DNA of 7,981 nucleotides, from positions 1-7,981 of the forward strand of contig JAEZKI010000360.1 in assembly GCA_023415525.1 (NCBI GenBank), in the 5' to 3' direction. The translations under genes were made by a program, and so were the position numbers. Below, in pieces: positions 1 through 5,770 of this stretch. Below the pieces are notes generated by a model. The model had not been told where the DNA came from. It saw only the letters and a list, made by a program, of their open reading frames with translations, and did not search any database. The stretch is from Bacillota bacterium. Its GTDB lineage: Bacteria > Bacillota > Clostridia > Lachnospirales > Cellulosilyticaceae. Each line of letters opens with the position of its first letter. Position 1 is the stretch's first letter.

Positions 1-998
1 GCTCTGGACCTTATCGCTTTATGGCTTTAACGCCAGCTAAAAAGATGGATTTAGAGGCTTATGAAGGCTACTTCAAAGGTAAACCTTCTATTGAGAAAAT
101 AGAAGTCATGATTGTACCAGATGAAGAAAGTGGATTGCATGCCTATAAGCAAGGCCTTATAGATGCTATTTTTACAGAAGTGACAGAATGGGGGAAATAT
201 GTAAGTGATAAAACATCTCATACTTATGAGATGTTGAATAACATTTATGAGTTTATGGGCGTTAATATGAACCAGCTTATCTTTCAGAATGCTAATGTGA
301 GAAAAGCTTTATTATATGGACTGGATAGAGAAAGTATGATTAACCTTTATTACTTAGATCACGCTGTTTTAACAGATACGCCCATTAGTCCTACATCTTA
401 TTTAAAAGATTCATCCTTAGAGGCCATTCGTTATGATAAGGAGAAAGCCAAGTTTTTACTAGCACAAGAAGGTTATGAAAAGGACCCAAAAACCGACTTA
501 CTAAGTAAAAATGGCAATCCCCTTACGTTTACTTTGCTTGTTAATAAGGAAAATAAGGATCGTTTAAAAATTGTTGAAGAAATGAAGAGACAATATAGGG
601 AATTAGGCATAGATATGCAGATTGAAGAAGTTGATAAAGCTACTTATTTATCCCGAATAGAGACCAAACAATTTGAAGCTTTCTTAGGAGGTTGGCAACT
701 TTCTTATGTAGAAGACCTAAGCTTTGCTCTGCATTCAAGTATGATAGCCAGTGGCAAAAACTATGTGAGTTTTAATGATCCTAAGATGGATGAACTACTA
801 AGACAAGCTTTTCAAGCCACTGAAAATGGCAAATTAAATGCCTATGCCAATCTACAAAAATATTTTGTTGAGCAAACCCCATATATAAGTCTTTACTTTA
901 AAAAGAATGTGTTAATCGTAAAGGAAAAAGTTAAAGGAATGATTGAACCTCTTCCCTTAAATGTCTTTGCTAATATAGAAAAATGGACAATTCAATGA
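1..998 (+). CDS. ABC transporter substrate-binding protein, oligopeptide/SBP_bac_5 family (5' truncated by window edge)
   Basis: This is the extracellular solute receptor of a peptide-type ABC importer (SBP_bac_5, OppA/DppA-like), which captures peptides or similar solutes and delivers them to membrane permeases. The frame is open to the window edge: complete codons begin at base 3 and read SGPYRFMALTPA, the usual 'GTGPY.F' family signature. The Met at 21 is therefore internal and not the start. Downstream come the typical EGYFKGKPSIEKIEV segment, the NANVRKALLYGLDRE helix that is a hallmark of the family, a 'PISPTSYL' segment, and a C-terminal region (FNDPKMDELL, then EQTPYISLYFKKN) ending at IEKWTIQ. 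Family members usually run to about 530-560 residues, so roughly 200 residues with the lipoprotein signal and lipobox lie outside the window. No permease or ATPase gene follows, so any partners are upstream or elsewhere. The ligand cannot be read from this fragment; nickel, sugar and peptide binders share the fold. Confidence 0.93.
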   Translation, partial: SGPYRFMALTPAKKMDLEAYEGYFKGKPSIEKIEVMIVPDEESGLHAYKQGLIDAIFTEVTEWGKYVSDKTSHTYEMLNNIYEFMGVNMNQLIFQNANVRKALLYGLDRESMINLYYLDHAVLTDTPISPTSYLKDSSLEAIRYDKEKAKFLLAQEGYEKDPKTDLLSKNGNPLTFTLLVNKENKDRLKIVEEMKRQYRELGIDMQIEEVDKATYLSRIETKQFEAFLGGWQLSYVEDLSFALHSSMIASGKNYVSFNDPKMDELLRQAFQATENGKLNAYANLQKYFVEQTPYISLYFKKNVLIVKEKVKGMIEPLPLNVFANIEKWTIQ

Positions 999-1011
999 TT
1001 CTAATAACAGC

Positions 1012-1045
1012 TTTACTTTTCGAGAATGGGGTATTAGTATAAAAT
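1012..1045 (+). promoter_or_regulatory. Possible weak sigma-A promoter before the GalT-like gene
   Basis: In the 69-base gap after the substrate-binding protein there is a TATAAAAT at 1038-1045 and a TTTACT at 1012-1017. The TATAAA reading gives a 20-base spacer, longer than the ideal 17, and such boxes are common by chance in AT-rich DNA. I list it only because this is the widest gap in the window and the best place for a start of the downstream transcription unit. Confidence 0.2.
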
Positions 1046-1067
1046 AAGAAGCGAAAGAGACTAGGCT

Positions 1068-1982
1068 ATGTTACAAGAAGATGAGTATTTATTGCGAAGC
1101 TGTAAGATTACAGAGAATAGAAAATCACGTCCTTTTATTTCGAAATGGGCAGAGGATTGTCCATTTTGTAAGGAGAATGAAGGCCAAATAGAAAAAATCT
1201 ATCTAGAGACCTATTTACCACAAGGACAAGCTCATATAAAGGTCATTCAAAACAAGTATCCTTTTTACCAACCATTAGAAGGAGACTACGGGTTTCATGA
1301 TGTGGTTATTGACACCTTATCCCATCATGAACAACCCAAGGATTTTTTAAAAGAGCATTGGACCCTTCTTTTAAAGACCCTTCAAGAGCGATTTAAAGAG
1401 TTCCAACAAGATTCGAAGATTAAATTTGTTCAGATTTTTAAGAATAATGGAAGTCAAGCAGGAGCCAGTATTGCCCATTCTCATTGGCAAATAATGGCTC
1501 TCCCATCCGTACCTTTAAAGATAAGCATGGAGCAGAAGGCCCTTGAAGCCTATTATAATAAGCATGGAGAATGTTATTTGTGTCATCAGCTAGCTACCAA
1601 AGCCTATTCACTCATTTCAGAAAATAAGCATTGGCAGCTAGTGGCCCCTTCTGTATCTCAATATGCCCATGAAACTTGGCTTATTTTAAAGGCCCATAAA
1701 TCCCATTATGGAGAACTGAACTTGGAAGAAATAGAAAGTGGAGGAGTGCTTTTAAAAGCTTTATTGGAGGCTTATGACCAACTTATACCACAGGGAGCTT
1801 ATAATTTGTGTTTTATGAATAGTGGCTTAAGAGGGGAGCCTTATGGGCACTTTTACATTCAATTTATTCCGCGATTAGTGGCAATGGGTGGATTTGAGGT
1901 GGCAACTGGGTGTTATATTAATACGATTTCACCACAAAGTCATGCCAAAGCTTTAAAAAAGATATTAGATAGTAGGAGGTAG
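1068..1982 (+). CDS. GalT-like nucleotidyltransferase (HIT superfamily, galactose-1-phosphate uridylyltransferase family)
   Basis: This 304-residue cytosolic protein resembles the short bacterial GalT type, which moves a nucleoside monophosphate between sugar phosphates through a uridylylated or adenylylated histidine. Visible marks are CPFC at C31/C34, a His pair H86/H87, the active-site stretch FKNNGSQAGASIAHSHWQ with H137-x-H139-x-Q141, a second CxxC (C169/C172), the 'HETWLIL' segment of the second half-domain, and a C-terminal GHFYIQFIPR followed by GGFEVATGCYIN. By analogy with E. coli GalT, C31, C34, H86 and H137 would bind the structural zinc and H139 would be the nucleophile. The protein is shorter than the roughly 348-residue E. 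coli enzyme. The start is bounded by a TAG at 1062-1064 in the same frame; the ribosome site before it is poor (GAAAGAG, 1053-1059). No galK, galE or galM is nearby, and its stop lies four bases before the next gene. Another nucleotide-sugar or dinucleotide phosphorylase activity is possible. The family is secure, the substrate is not. Confidence 0.85.
   Translation: MLQEDEYLLRSCKITENRKSRPFISKWAEDCPFCKENEGQIEKIYLETYLPQGQAHIKVIQNKYPFYQPLEGDYGFHDVVIDTLSHHEQPKDFLKEHWTLLLKTLQERFKEFQQDSKIKFVQIFKNNGSQAGASIAHSHWQIMALPSVPLKISMEQKALEAYYNKHGECYLCHQLATKAYSLISENKHWQLVAPSVSQYAHETWLILKAHKSHYGELNLEEIESGGVLLKALLEAYDQLIPQGAYNLCFMNSGLRGEPYGHFYIQFIPRLVAMGGFEVATGCYINTISPQSHAKALKKILDSRR
1974..1979 (+). promoter_or_regulatory. 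Strong Shine-Dalgarno for the FtsA-like gene
   Basis: A perfect AGGAGG lies inside the last codons of the GalT-like gene, seven bases before the ATG at 1987. With an in-frame TAG at 1966-1968, it fixes the start and suggests that translation of the two genes is coupled. Confidence 0.85.
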
Positions 1983-1986
1983 GGAG

Positions 1987-4047
1987 ATGCAGGAGTATAC
2001 GAATGAGGAATTGATTTTTGGTTTAGATATCGGTACCCGTACGGTTATTGGCGTAGTGGGTTACAAGAAGGATAATCAATTGGTGGTGATTGCTTATGAT
2101 CGGATAGAGCATGAAGAAAGAGCCATGCAAGATGGGCAAATCCATGATATTCAAAAAGTAGCTCAAGCTGTCATGCGGGTAAAAAAGGGACTAGAAGATC
2201 AACTTCAGATTAAGTTGTCTGAAGTAGCTATTGCTGCAGCTGGTCGATCATTAAGTACACAAATTGTTTCTGTAGAAAATAATTATACAGAAATTCAAGA
2301 ATTTGATATAGGGGATATACATAATTTAGAGCTGTATGGGGTAGAGAAAGCCAAATTAGAACAAGATAAAAAGAGCCAGCAAATGGAGTATTTTTGCGTG
2401 GCCTATTCTGTTATTAACTACTATTTAGATGGGTATGTGATAAGTAACTTAGAGGGGCATAAAGGAACAAGTATAGGAGCTAAAGTCATTGCCACCTTTT
2501 TGCCTAAATTGGTTATAGATAGTCTTTATGCTGTAGTAGAGCGTTGTGATTTAAAAGTTAGTCATCTGACCTTAGAACCGATTGCTGCTATTAACGCTAT
2601 TATTCCGGAAAATTTAAGACTTCTTAATTTAGCTTTAGTAGACATTGGAGCAGGAACTTCAGATATTGCCATTACGCGAGATGGCAGTGTCGTAGCTTAT
2701 GGAATGATTCCTATTGCAGGGGATGAGGTGACAGAGGCCATTGTTCATCATTATTTAGTTGATTTTCAAACAGCAGAAAAAATCAAGCATGAGATGAAAC
2801 AAAATGAAAGCATTACTTTTGAAGACATATTAGGCTTCCCTCAAGAAGTGAAAGTATCAGAGGTGAAAAAAGTCATTCATGAGAGTTTAGAGACTCTTTT
2901 AACCAGTATTGCAGATAAAATACTGGAACTAAATGGTGGGCATTCAACCAATGCTGTTTTTTGTGTAGGTGGAGGGAGTGAAATGCATGGGGTAGAAAGC
3001 CGTCTCTCAGAGCTCCTACAACTTCCAAGCCAACGTGTAGCTATGCGAACTGTCTCTCATATCACCCAGATAAAGGATGAGGCCTCTATGTGTAACTCAC
3101 CGGATATGATTACACCTGTAGGCATTAGCCTAACAAGTATGAAAAACAAGTACAACGAGTTTACAACGGTCGTATTGAATGATAAAAAATTGCAACTCTT
3201 AAATGCTAAAAAGCTAACCGTTTGTGATGCTATTATTGCTGCCGGAATTGCTCATACCTCTGTTTTTCCTAAAAAAGGAAAAACCTTAATGTTTAAGTTA
3301 AATGGAGAACGTATACGTATTAAGGGAGGAAACGGTATACCTGCTCAAATTTTATTGAATCAAAAAGAAGCCACGATGAATGATTTAATCGTAGAAGGGG
3401 ATGTCATTACCTTAAAAGTAGCAAGGCCAGGTCAAGATGCAAAGGCTACTGTGGGAGATTATATAAAAGAAACGAAGAAAATAGAGGTAAACGATGAAGA
3501 AATCCATTTACCTATTATTTTAGTAAATGGGGATTGTGTAGGACTTGACTATGCCATTCAAGAAGGGGATCAAGTGGAATACATGATGCCTGATACATTA
3601 AAAGCACTTTTTGAAGCATTGCACCAAGATATAAGTCAAAAAATAATAACAGTTAATTTTGAGGTCATAGAAGATATGAACTATCACCTTCTAGATGGAG
3701 ATAGTATTCTTACAGGAGATAAAAGACAGGGTGCTTCAGTGCTTGGAGAAAAAGAAGGGAATTACCCCAAGAAGGATAAGGCATCAGAGGTGTTTTTATC
3801 GTCTACAAGTTTAGAAAGAGTAGAGGAGAAAGTAAAAACAGAAGTATTGACTATTGTTGTCAATGAAAAAGAGGTATGCCTTCCCAAGAAGAGTACACCC
3901 TATATGTTTGCTAATATTTTTGATTACATAGATTTTGATTTAAGTACACCTAGAGGGACTATTCAACTTATGCGTAACGGACAGCCGGCTGCATTGACAG
4001 ATAATTTATGCGATCAGGATAAATTAGATATATTTTGGAAAAATTAG
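1987..4047 (+). CDS. FtsA-like actin-fold ATPase with long C-terminal extension
   Basis: The first 390 residues or so form an actin/HSP70-fold ATPase of the FtsA/PilM type. Phosphate 1 is FGLDIGTRT (11-19), phosphate 2 is VDIGAGTSD (218-226), and the adenosine loop is CVGGGSE (326-332). Between the first two sites, about 77-165 (AIAAAGRSLS, then YYLDGYVISNLEG) matches the SHS2/1C subdomain that separates FtsA from MreB and DnaK. Canonical FtsA is about 420 residues and ends in an amphipathic membrane helix. This protein runs to 686 residues, with a beta-rich region from about 394 to 575, a charged linker at about 576-617 and a last domain at 618-686 ending in a strand (DIFWKN). No signal peptide or membrane segment is visible, so it is probably cytosolic. 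It starts four bases after the GalT-like gene, and no ftsZ or other division gene is adjacent. Proteins of this build are commonly labelled 'cell division protein FtsA' in Clostridia; a division role here is not shown by context. Confidence 0.85.
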   Translation: MQEYTNEELIFGLDIGTRTVIGVVGYKKDNQLVVIAYDRIEHEERAMQDGQIHDIQKVAQAVMRVKKGLEDQLQIKLSEVAIAAAGRSLSTQIVSVENNYTEIQEFDIGDIHNLELYGVEKAKLEQDKKSQQMEYFCVAYSVINYYLDGYVISNLEGHKGTSIGAKVIATFLPKLVIDSLYAVVERCDLKVSHLTLEPIAAINAIIPENLRLLNLALVDIGAGTSDIAITRDGSVVAYGMIPIAGDEVTEAIVHHYLVDFQTAEKIKHEMKQNESITFEDILGFPQEVKVSEVKKVIHESLETLLTSIADKILELNGGHSTNAVFCVGGGSEMHGVESRLSELLQLPSQRVAMRTVSHITQIKDEASMCNSPDMITPVGISLTSMKNKYNEFTTVVLNDKKLQLLNAKKLTVCDAIIAAGIAHTSVFPKKGKTLMFKLNGERIRIKGGNGIPAQILLNQKEATMNDLIVEGDVITLKVARPGQDAKATVGDYIKETKKIEVNDEEIHLPIILVNGDCVGLDYAIQEGDQVEYMMPDTLKALFEALHQDISQKIITVNFEVIEDMNYHLLDGDSILTGDKRQGASVLGEKEGNYPKKDKASEVFLSSTSLERVEEKVKTEVLTIVVNEKEVCLPKKSTPYMFANIFDYIDFDLSTPRGTIQLMRNGQPAALTDNLCDQDKLDIFWKN
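3358..4020 (+). repeat. Three-copy N-x13-D motif within the FtsA-like C-terminal extension (protein-level repeat)
   Basis: Three segments of the encoded protein align without gaps: N458 to D472 (3358-3402), N514 to D528 (3526-3570) and N664 to D678 (3976-4020). Shared features are a strand ending in Asn, a small or hydrophobic residue at +4 (A462, V518, A668), a hydrophobic residue at +10 (I468, I524, L674), and Asp at +14 preceded by Gly in the first two copies. Copies 1 and 3 also share Asp at +8 and a similar strand further upstream (N398DKKLQL and N626EKEVCL). The pattern resembles small beta-grasp domains such as TGS or ThiS, which is my inference from the 'EGD' turn followed by a strand. 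Confidence 0.5.
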
Positions 4048-4048
4048 T

Positions 4049-4056
4049 AGGAGGAA
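4049..4056 (+). promoter_or_regulatory. Shine-Dalgarno for the ACT-domain gene
   Basis: AGGAGGAA sits directly after the stop of the FtsA-like gene and six bases before the ATG at 4063, which supports that start and continued translation along the operon. Confidence 0.85.
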
Positions 4057-4062
4057 GATAAG

Positions 4063-4332
4063 ATGAAAGGTATTATTACAGTAGTAGGAAAAGATAAGGT
4101 AGGCATTATCGGTAAAGTTTGTACATTACTGAGTGAGGAAAATGTCAATATATTAGATATTTCTCAAACCATTCTTCAAGGCTATTTTAATATGATGATG
4201 ATTGTAGATTTAGATTCAACTGAGACAGAGTTTATACAAATAGTGGATCAATTGAAAGAGTTAGGAAAAGCCATAGAGGTAGATATAAAATTGCAACATG
4301 AAGATATTTTTAATAGCATGCATCGCATCTAG
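4063..4332 (+). CDS. Stand-alone ACT-domain protein, UPF0237 type
   Basis: The 89-residue product is a single ACT domain (beta-alpha-beta-beta-alpha-beta), the small-molecule sensor fold that usually binds amino acids at a dimer interface. Strand 1 is GIITVVG (3-9), followed by the typical ligand-side turn KDKVGIIGKV (10-19), helix 1 up to about 26, strand 2 NILDISQTIL (29-38), strand 3 YFNMMMIVDL (41-50), helix 2 about 54-68 and a final strand IEVDIKL (71-77). The length matches UPF0237, which is usually near 90 residues. There is no enzyme domain attached. The gene lies 28 bases before a UPF0210 gene, a pairing seen in many bacteria (for example the neighbouring SP_0238 and SP_0239 of Streptococcus pneumoniae). 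A regulatory subunit or sensor for that partner is likely but not proven. It is also related to GcvR-type ACT proteins, but those have two ACT domains. Confidence 0.9.
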   Translation: MKGIITVVGKDKVGIIGKVCTLLSEENVNILDISQTILQGYFNMMMIVDLDSTETEFIQIVDQLKELGKAIEVDIKLQHEDIFNSMHRI

Positions 4333-4345
4333 ATAAGAAAGAGAG

Positions 4346-4352
4346 AAAGGGG
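4346..4352 (+). promoter_or_regulatory. Shine-Dalgarno for the UPF0210 gene
   Basis: AAAGGGG lies eight bases before the ATG at 4361. Another ATG at 4353 directly abuts this site and opens only a three-codon frame (ATGAAAAGATGA), so 4361 is the sound start. Confidence 0.7.
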
Positions 4353-4360
4353 ATGAAAAG

Positions 4361-5719
4361 ATGATTTCAATATATGAAGTACAAGAGACGAATGGAATGA
4401 TTGAACAAGCTAATTTAGACATTCGTACCATTACAATGGGTATTAGCTTAATGGACTGCATTACAGATGATATGGATAAACTTTGTCAAAATGTTTACGA
4501 TAAAATTACCAAGCGAGCTGAAAAGTTGGTTTCAACGGGAGAAGACATTTCAAAAAAATATGGGATTCCTATCGTTAATAAACGTATTTCTGTTACACCC
4601 ATTGCCTTAATAGGTGGAGCCACAAAAGCTTCATCTTATGTGCCTATTGCAAAAGCTCTTGATCGTGCTGCCCAAACGGTAGGGGTCAATTTTATAGGGG
4701 GATTTTCAGCCCTTGTGCATAAAGGGTGTTCAACTGCAGATACTGTGCTTATGGAATCTATTCCTGAAGCCTTGGACGTTACTAACAATGTATGTTCATC
4801 AATAAATGTAGGGACTACCCGTACAGGTATTAATATGGATGCTGTGAGACGTATTGGTGAACTTATTCGTGAAACATCTCTACGTACAGCGGATCGTGAT
4901 GGTATTGGCTGTGCAAAATTCGTAGTGTTCTGTAATGCTCCAGAAGATAATCCTTTTATGGCAGGTGCTTTTCATGGGGTAGGAGAAAGAGATGCGGTTA
5001 TTAATGTAGGAATCAGTGGGCCTGGTGTAGTAAAAAAAGCCCTTGAAGGCGTAAAGGGAAAAGACTTTGAAAGTGTCTGTGAAACCATTAAAAAGACAGC
5101 CTTTAAGATTACACGAGCAGGACAGATGGTAGCTAGAGAAGCATCTCGGTTATTAGATACGCCTTTTGGGATTATTGATCTTTCATTGGCTCCAACACCA
5201 GCTGTAGGAGATAGTATTGCAGAAATTTTAGAGGAGATGGGTCTTGAAATGACAGGTGCACCTGGAACAACAGCAGCACTTGCTATCTTAAATGACTGTG
5301 TTAAAAAAGGTGGGGTCATGGCCTCTTCATTTGTAGGAGGTTTAAGTGGAGCTTTCATTCCCGTTAGTGAGGACCATGCCATGATTCGTGCAGCTGAAAA
5401 AGGTGCGCTGACTCTAGAGAAATTAGAAGCCATGACCTGTGTATGTTCCGTTGGACTAGATATGATTGCTATACCAGGTGATACCAGTGCTGCTACTATT
5501 TCAGGAATCATTGCAGATGAAATGGCAATTGGTATGATTAATGCTAAGACAACAGCTGTACGTATTATTCCTGTACAAGGTAAAGGAGTAGGGGAACGAG
5601 TAGAATTTGGAGGGCTATTAGGTTATGCACCTATTATGCCTGTAAACAACTATAAATGCGATGCTTTTATTGCACGTGGTGGAAGGATACCAGCTCCTAT
5701 TCATAGCTTTAAAAATTAA
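4361..5719 (+). CDS. UPF0210/DUF711 'PFL family' protein
   Basis: This 452-residue cytosolic protein belongs to UPF0210 (DUF711), named 'PFL family' because its fold resembles pyruvate formate-lyase and ribonucleotide reductase barrels. No reaction has been firmly assigned to the family, to my knowledge. Recognisable conserved blocks are [15 protein letters not shown] (19-33), [19 protein letters not shown] (113-131), [18 protein letters not shown] (143-160), [20 protein letters not shown] (187-206), [18 protein letters not shown] (273-290) and the C-terminal [11 protein letters not shown] (439-449). Cysteines 123, 145, 184, 191, 360 and 362 sit in or near these blocks. The full length is normal for the family and no frameshift is seen. 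It follows the ACT gene by 28 bases, the usual module order, so amino-acid control by that partner is plausible. Family assignment is firm; enzymatic function is unknown. A glycyl-radical role is unlikely because no RVxGY-type loop is present. Confidence 0.95.
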   Translation: MISIYEVQETNGMIEQANLDIRTITMGISLMDCITDDMDKLCQNVYDKITKRAEKLVSTGEDISKKYGIPIVNKRISVTPIALIGGATKASSYVPIAKALDRAAQTVGVNFIGGFSALVHKGCSTADTVLMESIPEALDVTNNVCSSINVGTTRTGINMDAVRRIGELIRETSLRTADRDGIGCAKFVVFCNAPEDNPFMAGAFHGVGERDAVINVGISGPGVVKKALEGVKGKDFESVCETIKKTAFKITRAGQMVAREASRLLDTPFGIIDLSLAPTPAVGDSIAEILEEMGLEMTGAPGTTAALAILNDCVKKGGVMASSFVGGLSGAFIPVSEDHAMIRAAEKGALTLEKLEAMTCVCSVGLDMIAIPGDTSAATISGIIADEMAIGMINAKTTAVRIIPVQGKGVGERVEFGGLLGYAPIMPVNNYKCDAFIARGGRIPAPIHSFKN

Positions 5720-5757
5720 AAAAGGCCAATAAAATCTGTATAAAAATAAAATAAGAT

Positions 5758-5765
5758 AAGGTGAG
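5758..5765 (+). promoter_or_regulatory. Shine-Dalgarno for pepD
   Basis: AAGGTGAG lies five bases before the ATG at 5771. The GTG inside it (5761) is out of frame with pepD, so the ATG is the start. Confidence 0.7.
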
Positions 5766-5770
5766 TAGAC

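Noticed and set aside
21..23. ATG at 21 as the start of the substrate-binding protein
   Set aside because: The frame is open upstream and encodes SGPYRF, a conserved internal motif of the family, so the true start is outside the window.
1987..4047. DnaK/MreB/EutJ identity for the actin-fold protein
   Set aside because: The region between phosphate 1 and phosphate 2 carries the SHS2/1C-type insertion of FtsA-like proteins, and the C-terminal half does not resemble a DnaK substrate-binding domain.
4353..4364. Three-codon mini-frame ATGAAAAGATGA overlapping the UPF0210 start
   Set aside because: The ribosome site abuts its ATG with no spacing, so it is unlikely to be translated; it is probably chance in A-rich leader sequence.
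4261..4461. Minus-strand open frame across the ACT-UPF0210 junction
   Set aside because: It is the antisense of two conserved genes, with no start signal or recognisable domain.
4972..5511. A 179-codon open frame on the minus strand inside the UPF0210 gene
   Set aside because: It lies wholly opposite a well-conserved gene, has no plausible ribosome site of its own and its translation (rich in Ser, Pro and Ala) matches no family I recognise; it follows from the codon use of the sense strand.
5675..5719. Possible glycyl-radical motif at the C-terminus of the UPF0210 protein
   Set aside because: The sequence [10 protein letters not shown] lacks the RVxGY-type pattern of radical enzymes, and no activase gene is nearby.
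5739..5744. TATAAA box upstream of pepD
   Set aside because: No -35 element stands at a usable distance, and the 51-base gap is so A-rich that such a box is expected by chance.
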